Shown here: positions 58,083 through 64,000 of the stretch, one piece after another
How the letters are laid out: every line of letters begins with the position of its first letter
Position numbering within the stretch: position 1 is the stretch's first letter
NCBI GenBank assembly: GCA_024291935.2
Contig: CM044317.1
Location: 19,800,230-19,864,229, forward strand
Direction of reading: 5' to 3'
DNA length: 64,000 nt
Source of the DNA: Okapia johnstoni
Taxonomy: Eukaryota; Chordata; Mammalia; Artiodactyla; Giraffidae
Notes under the pieces: model-generated
Told to the model about the DNA's origin: nothing
The model's input: the letters and a program-made list of their open reading frames with translations, nothing else
Database searches by the model: none
Position numbers and translations under genes: made by a program

Positions 58083-58295
58083 GAAAAATAAAAGTGAAAG
58101 TGGGAAGTCGCTCAGTCGTGTCGATTCTTTGAGACCCCATGGACTGTAGCCTGCCAGGCTCCTCCGTCCATGGGATTTTCCAGGCAAGGATACTGGAGTG
58201 GGTTGCCATTTCCTTCTCAAGGGGATCTTCCCGACTCAAGGATTGAACCCTGGTCTCCTGCACTGCAGCCATACTCTTTACCGTCTGAGCCCCCA
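58083..58295 (-). mobile_element. Bov-tA SINE
   Basis: Bracketed by an exact 10-bp target-site duplication GTAAATCATA at 58073-58082 and 58296-58305. Confidence 0.94.
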
Positions 58296-58444
58296 GTAAA
58301 TCATATAATTTATTCACAAACAACCAATTGTTCTTAACCAAAACACACTATCTTTCAAAAACAAGACAAAACAAAGAAGGGTGGGAAATTCAAAAAAGAA
58401 GGGGAAATTAACCGAATCATTTTATTAGCAAGTAAGCAAGTCTG

Positions 58445-58640
58445 CAAGTGATTCTCAGGTGGTGCTAGTAGTAAAGAACCCGCCTGCCAATGCAGGAGAC
58501 CTGTTTTCTAGATAGGAAAAGGTCATAGCAACCCACTCCAGGATTTTTGCCTGGAGAATTCCATGGACAGAGGAGCCTGGTGGGCTACAGTCCATTGGGT
58601 CTCTAACAATCAGACACAACTGAAGTGACTTAGCACGCAC
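58445..58640 (+). mobile_element. Bov-tA-type SINE (CACTAGTGG-head variant)
   Basis: Head CTCAGGTGGTGCTAGTAGTAAAG, body, and GACTTAGCACGCACC 3' end. The B-box region has lost the GGTTCGATCCC sequence. Confidence 0.87.
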
Positions 58641-59769
58641 CAAGGAAGTCTGCAAGTGCTTTCACTGACTCTGGCAATACCCAGGCCACAGCCGCTGACA
58701 AAATCCCTCCATTTTGATATAATCTCTTTAGCTTAAAAATAATTCCTGTTAAAGAAATAACACAGAAACCAGTATATTTTTAGCAATTTTTTTTTTTATT
58801 AATTATACTTTTAGTGAAGGAGCTCTCAATCCTCTTGGGAAGAAGAGTCACTTTTAATTTCCCCCAAAGCACTGAAAACCCTGAGCATTTGGAACTCCTT
58901 TGCTGGAACTGTGTTCAGAGCCAGTTTATCAACCACATAAGGATATCTGTTTCATTGCACATATTCACATATTTTTATAAACCCAGCTTGTTTATCTGCT
59001 TTTTTTTATTGGGCTCTAAATAGCTTTTAGCTATCTCCAAAATGAAATTCAGTATTAAAGGATAAAGATTGGCTGCTGCCAAAGACAGTCCAAAAAATGT
59101 ATGTTGGATTCTGAAAAGAATTCCAAGGGCATTTTGAGCAAGAGCAAAAAGGGTAAATATATGACTTTCAAGGAGCTACTTTTTGATGGAGCTCATATTT
59201 ACCTTCCTCTGAATGTAAAACTTGGGGTATGTTTGTCATCGTTTTCATTACCTGCAGAGTAGCATTTCTACTTAGAGCATGCAAATTAAAGAAAACTGTA
59301 AAGCCCTCCTATTTTCTAGATTCAGGAATCCAGGCAGAGCATTTGACATGAACCTGCATGATTCATAGAGGTTCTCAGAGCACTGCTTTTTGGCAGTATG
59401 ATCTTTTGTCAGTGTGAAACTTGTAAGATAAAGGGATATATATAGACCAGCAGGATTGTGAAGGAGTAGGAGGCAGCACTGCACAATGTGCAAAAAGTCC
59501 AAGGATAAAACTCTCAGATGCTGCTAGAATCCCCACTTCCTGAGATCTTCTCAAAAGCACAGACTACTTGACACATCAGTTGGAACAGATACTGGCAACA
59601 AATAAAAACTGAAGCTTAGAATGTTCAGCCAAGTAGTATAGGACAAAGAAAGAAAAAAGATAGAAAAGATGGAAAATTGTCCAAATGTGACACATATTGG
59701 AAAACCTGTCCGTGATGTTAAGGACAAAGCACAGAAGCTCAAGATCGAGGCCTCTTTGCCAGGTTTGAT
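58641..59769. other. Unassigned sequence
   Basis: About 1.1 kb with no supported feature, apart from a T12 run near 58787. Confidence 0.4.
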
Positions 59770-59830
59770 GGAAGGAGGGAAAGAAGGAAGGAGAGAGGGA
59801 GAGAAAGGGAGACAGAAAGAAAGAAAAATA
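59770..59830. repeat. GA-rich simple repeat
   Basis: GGAA/GAGA/AGAA purine tract of about 60 bp. Confidence 0.85.
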
Positions 59831-60599
59831 GAACTTCTTGTCTAACGAGAACTTTGTGGAAACCAACAGGAAAACTCTATCTTGGGTGAATACTGATCTG
59901 AACATTAGGAACATCTCTGCTCAGAACTATTGAAGCAAGTCTCTACTGGGAGACAATTCTCAGTGGGTCTCTCCTATTTGTGATGGAGGTACTGACACCC
60001 TTTTCTCCTGGACTATATTTTCAAGGGTTTTCGTTAAGCAAACAAGTCTGGAAGATAGAAAGAGTGTCTCCCTCTGGGGCAAAGGCAGATTTTAAAATTT
60101 ATTTTCTATTTTTTTGTTGTTGTTGCCTAGGGCAATAAAGATAAGATCTCTCTCTGGGGCAAAGGTTGAAAGTTGTTTGCTGACAGTCCCTTTAAAAGAA
60201 TATTTCCTCAGCTCCAGTTCATTGCCTGGGACACAAGGCCACACTGTGGGTGTAACATACCTGGGCTGCCCACTTGGGACTAGGGAGCAAGGGAAATAAA
60301 TGTGGACATGACACCTAGAAGGCCTGCTGTGCCATAAGTAATCAAGTCCTGTTTTTCAGATGCAAGAGTCCTATGTCTTCTGCTCGCACCATCCATGAAA
60401 CTGTTGCAGGCTACCTTTTAAACTTGTAATTAGGGTAATACTTCAGACCTTTCACAGTTTGTGACATTCTGCAACTTCCAGAGAGAGACTCACATGGGAT
60501 GTTTTTATAATTTCTCTCAAAGCAACAACATTTTATCTCCTAGGAGACAAAGTAGACATAGATGTCAATGAGAAAAAGACAGGCCCAAGCATGGAGGAA
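59831..60599. other. Unassigned sequence
   Basis: The phrase TCTCTCTGGGGCAAAGG recurs near 60067 and 60149; a short local repeat, otherwise nothing supported. Confidence 0.4.
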
Positions 60600-60795
60600 A
60601 CACACATACACACACACGCACAAACCAGTATTAAGCACAGGATGAAAATAAAATTCTAGTATTTTGAATAACATAAATAGAAATGATAGATATAGATAGA
60701 TGGATAGACATCGATATATAGAGAGATAGGTAAGTATAGAAATAAGAGAGAGAGATGACAAAGATAGACAAAGACAGGGACACAGACACAGAGAG
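60600..60795. repeat. Short (CA)n, then GATA/GACA/GAGA-rich tract
   Basis: About nine CA units near 60601, then from 60685 GATA, GAGA and GACA units in an imperfect tetranucleotide array. Confidence 0.8.
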
Positions 60796-61674
60796 AATAA
60801 AGTGCATATTTGGGGGTGTGAGTGTGTATCTGTATTTTCATGTGTGCATTATTAATACTGAGCATTAATATACAAGTTAAGAACACTTCATATAAGAATA
60901 AAATACATTTTCAGATTTTGCAGCTTAGAATTTATATTTTGAAAAGTATTTCACAAGATATTGAGCCTCCCAACAATGAGATGAGTGGAGGATGAAGTAA
61001 GTTGATTTTCTCTTTATTTTTCTCTTTGATTTCTATCTTTGGTGAACCTTCAGGAGAAATGATGCTGTATGAAAATTAGGTTTAAAATTGGATCATTCAT
61101 TTCAATTTTATTGCTTGTTCCCTAAAAGAAAAGTGGAAGAGCAATAAACGATCTCTCGCCTCAGCGTTATCAATGTGTATTCACTGTGCTTTATATCTCC
61201 CATTTAGACATGGCTGTGTCCTGACCTTCCTTTTAATTTAGTTCCAACATATTTTTAGCATTTCATCTCATGGTCAGTCTCAAAAACTTCTGGAGCATTT
61301 CGCAGCTTGCTGAGGTTACATTTCATGAAGGTCTCAAACAGCTATTTTTTTTTATACATGTCACTTAAATGCAATGAAAACTTTTGTTTCAGAGAATTCA
61401 GATAGCCTTAGCATATTCCCTTAGACTTTGTTTCTTCAGGAAAGTTGCTGTATCAGCACTAATCTGGGCAAGAAAAAGAACTGAGGCAAACTGTAGGTTT
61501 TACCTAATCCCCAGAAGACATTTTAGCAGCATGCACTAAGTAAGAAAATCTTTCATCTCCCCTAAACCACTGAGTTCGTGAAAAAGACTTCACTTCATAA
61601 GGTGAAATGAATAACATGAGTGAACAGGATGAAGTGACATGGGGTCAGAACCTCAGAGGTGAGCTTCCCAAGTT
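60796..61674. other. Unassigned sequence
   Basis: No supported feature. Confidence 0.4.
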
Positions 61675-61896
61675 GCGTGTGTGCTAAGTTGTTTCAGTTG
61701 TGTCCAGCTCTTTGTGACCCTGTGGCCTGTAGCCCACATGGCTCCTTTGTCCGAAAGATTCTCCAGGCAAGAATACTGGAGTGGGTAGCCATTTTCTTCT
61801 CCAGGGGATCTTCCTGACCCAGGGATCAAACCAGAGTGTCTTATATCTCTTGCAATGGCACGCAGGTTCTTTACATTAGCACCACCTGGGAAGCCC
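61675..61896 (-). mobile_element. Bov-tA-type SINE (CACTAGTGG-head variant)
   Basis: GTGTGTGCTAAGTTGTTTCAG to ATTAGCACCACCTGGGAAGCC on the plus strand. Confidence 0.9.
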
Positions 61897-61904
61897 AAGG
61901 GAGG

Positions 61905-62577
61905 CGGGAAGCCTAATGTGAGGTCTCTTCAAAAAATGGTTCGGTCTCTCACTTTTGACCTCATTACTTTTCCTGCAGTAATGAGCATAGTTCCATTTTC
62001 CAGAAGAGCATATATTTCTATGAAAGTGATTGAAAGAATTATTTTTGCTCACTTGCTTTTAAGAAATAAAATTAAAATAAAAATTGTGTACAACGAAGAC
62101 TCTGAGGTGGGAGGGTTTATTGCTGCTGCTGGTCCTAACTCTCTCCCAAGAGTTCGTATTTCTTCTCCTCGGAGTTGTCAGCTTTGGACACAAAACAAAA
62201 TCATAGAGTATCTTGTCCTGACCTCATGAAGGTCTAGCCAAGTGTCACTAGTATAATACCTCCACTTAGAAAGTTTCCAGTCCTCTGTAGTCTTTCTTGG
62301 CTTTAACCCAATCTTTTTCCACTTGGGATCTCTACTTTTTTCCCAGGTCCTCTGAGTACATTTTCTGTTCACAGCACATTTGTGGAGCAGTTACACTTAA
62401 AGATCCCTGGTTTTCCTAAAAGTTGCCAGCTCTGTCCCCTTCCTAGGTTCCTCTTGGATGACGTGTCCCTATGTGAATTTCTTGGATTCTTGTCATTGTA
62501 ACTTTATGTAGCAGAACTATTTTAAGCATACAGTAAGAACATGCTTTTTATTCCTCCTAACTCTTCACCAGCAGAAT
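61905..62577. other. Unassigned sequence
   Basis: The 124-codon frame at 61855-62229 begins inside the SINE and has no known domain. Confidence 0.4.
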
Positions 62578-62700
62578 GTTTTCTTTAGTCATTCAACAAA
62601 CATTCCAAGTGTCTACTATATGCTGGTTAAGCTCCTAGGCACCAGGAACATAAAATACTTTAGACATGGTTCCTGCTTTTTTTGAGGTTTCAAGCTCTCA
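62578..62700 (-). mobile_element. L2 LINE 3' end fragment
   Basis: GTCATTCAACAAACATTCC, GTGTCTACTATATGCTGG, GGCACCAGGAACATAAAA, ATGGTTCCTGC: antisense L2 terminus. Confidence 0.72.
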
Positions 62701-62955
62701 GAAATATTAACAGGTGTCTTCTTTTATTGTACCTAATCAATCACTAACACTCCAGCTATGAAATATCAAATGCATTCATCTCTTTGAATTCCTTCTCAAT
62801 TCTATATCATACCTTTCATTGACTAATTTACATAAACAACTCTCCATGGATAAAACTTAAAAAGGAAAAAGCCTAGCTAGAAAGACACAGCCTTTAACAT
62901 AGATTTCACACTATAAGCTATTTAAGAAAGAATTGTCTGTAAATTAACATGAAAA

Positions 62956-63110
62956 AGCCCTCAACCAACATTGAGAAAATCTGGGCTCAGTCACCAAAAA
63001 ATAGCTAGATGGCTACAGAAAAGCCACTTAACCTTTTGAATTTCAGTGTCTGCATCTGTTAAATGATGGGCAGGAGTAAATGTTCCCTTAGTTCTCGGAT
63101 CTAAAATTCA
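62956..63110 (+). mobile_element. MIR SINE fragment
   Basis: GAAAAGCCACTTAACCTTTTG, TTTCAGTGTCTGCATCTGT, AAATGATGGGCAGG follow the MIR core. Confidence 0.65.
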
Positions 63111-63574
63111 ATGAACCTAAATGTAAAAGTATTTCAGTTATGAAATGCTGTTCGAAGCACATTTCTCATGGAAATTCAGAGAAATGTAAAAATTCAGGCA
63201 GCAGACATAGGAGGATTCACTAGATAAATAGATGAGGAGTTGCACTGAAACTCCCCATCTTGAGCACTCTAGGAGGAGGGCCAGGTCTGCCCATAGGTAT
63301 GAGACATATTCGGCTCTGAATCTGCTCCATAGTTCAACTTCCTCTCTCAGCAAAGTCAGACCCAGGGCTATCAAAAGATTTGGGGTAGACTGTGACTTCT
63401 CTTCTGTATCTGGTGATGATCTTTCCAAATTTATCAACAAAATTCAACTGAAAAAAAGCTATTTGTTATTGGATATGCAGGCTGATCAGATCAAGACAGA
63501 GAGGAAATCATATAATAATATGTACATGTGATGAAAATGGATCTTTTCTGACCCTGTAGGGATCTGCTGTAGTC
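63111..63574. other. Unassigned sequence
   Basis: A 99-codon frame at 63232-63531 has no recognised motif. Confidence 0.4.
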
Positions 63575-63937
63575 TACAGAGAAGACTATTGAGAGTTTCT
63601 TGGACTACAAGGAGATCAAACCAGTCCATCCTAAAGGAAATCCGTCCTGAATATTCACTGCAAGGCCTGATGCTGAAGTTGAAACTCCAACACTTTGGCC
63701 ACCTGATGCAAAGAACTGACTCCTTGGAAAAGACCCTGATGTTTGAAAAGAATGAAGACAGGAAGAGAAGGGACAACAGAGGATGAGATGGTTGGATGGC
63801 ATTACCGACTCAATGGACATGAGTTTGAGCAAACTCCAGGATTTGGTGATGGACAGGGAAGCCTGGTGTGCTCCAGTCCATGGGGTCACAAAGAGTCGGA
63901 CACAACTGAGCGACTGAACTGAATTGAACTGAACTGC
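63575..63937 (+). mobile_element. BovB LINE 3'-terminal fragment
   Basis: 5'-truncated copy starting at CAGAGAAGACTATTGAGAG and ending in GAACT repeats followed by (GAT)n at 63941-63952. Confidence 0.92.
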
Positions 63938-64000
63938 AATGATGATGATGGTAGTTGTGCCTTTCCCAAGACAAAAAATTAGGGAAAAGAGCAGACATTC

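Overview
This is a mammalian nuclear window from a ruminant. The diagnostic evidence is about 20 Bov-tA/BovA SINE copies, a Bov-A2 dimer, about 14 fragments of the RTE-type LINE BovB in both orientations, and two or three 3' ends of the ruminant-type L1. Older mammalian repeats (MIR, L2, L1M, MLT1, MER5, a Tigger-like element) form the background. Cattle, sheep, goat and other pecorans cannot be told apart from this sequence alone.

I find no intact protein-coding gene, no functional RNA gene and no CRISPR or bacterial feature. The only recognisable gene-derived sequence is a processed copy of GTF3A (transcription factor IIIA, the nine-zinc-finger 5S rRNA factor) at 493-3478. It lies between perfect 11-bp target-site duplications, ends in an AATAAA signal and A-tract, and is dead: it has five frame changes and has lost zinc ligands in at least four fingers. 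It preserves a CTG at the position of the non-AUG start known for mammalian GTF3A.

Layout. 0-5 kb: GTF3A retrocopy, then a truncated BovB. 5-8.1 kb: SINEs and AT-rich microsatellite, with a 52-bp unique sequence occurring twice around them. 8-22 kb: sparse old repeats, three copies of a two-headed SINE within 5.6 kb, a Tigger-like element and L2 pieces. 22.5-29.5 kb: BovB-dense. An old antisense BovB is split by a 3.38-kb insertion made of a Bov-tA tRNA-like head joined to a near-full-length BovB. 30.7-34 kb: an antisense L1 interrupted in turn by an LTR, a BovB and a SINE. 34-50 kb: mostly unique sequence with old repeats, two long dinucleotide tracts and an L1 tail. 50-57 kb: a 133-bp tandem duplication, a ruminant L1 tail and three BovB pieces. 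57-64 kb: mostly unique, with SINEs, GA-rich and GATA-like tracts, and a BovB 3' end.

Nothing here works as a pathway. The interactions are between parasites: BovB supplies the reverse transcriptase that mobilises Bov-tA/BovA SINEs, which share its 3' end, and L1 machinery made the GTF3A retrocopy. Repeat family names come from memory of consensus sequences, so old, diverged repeats carry lower confidence and approximate ends. Stretches listed as unassigned showed no exon, gene or repeat I could support.
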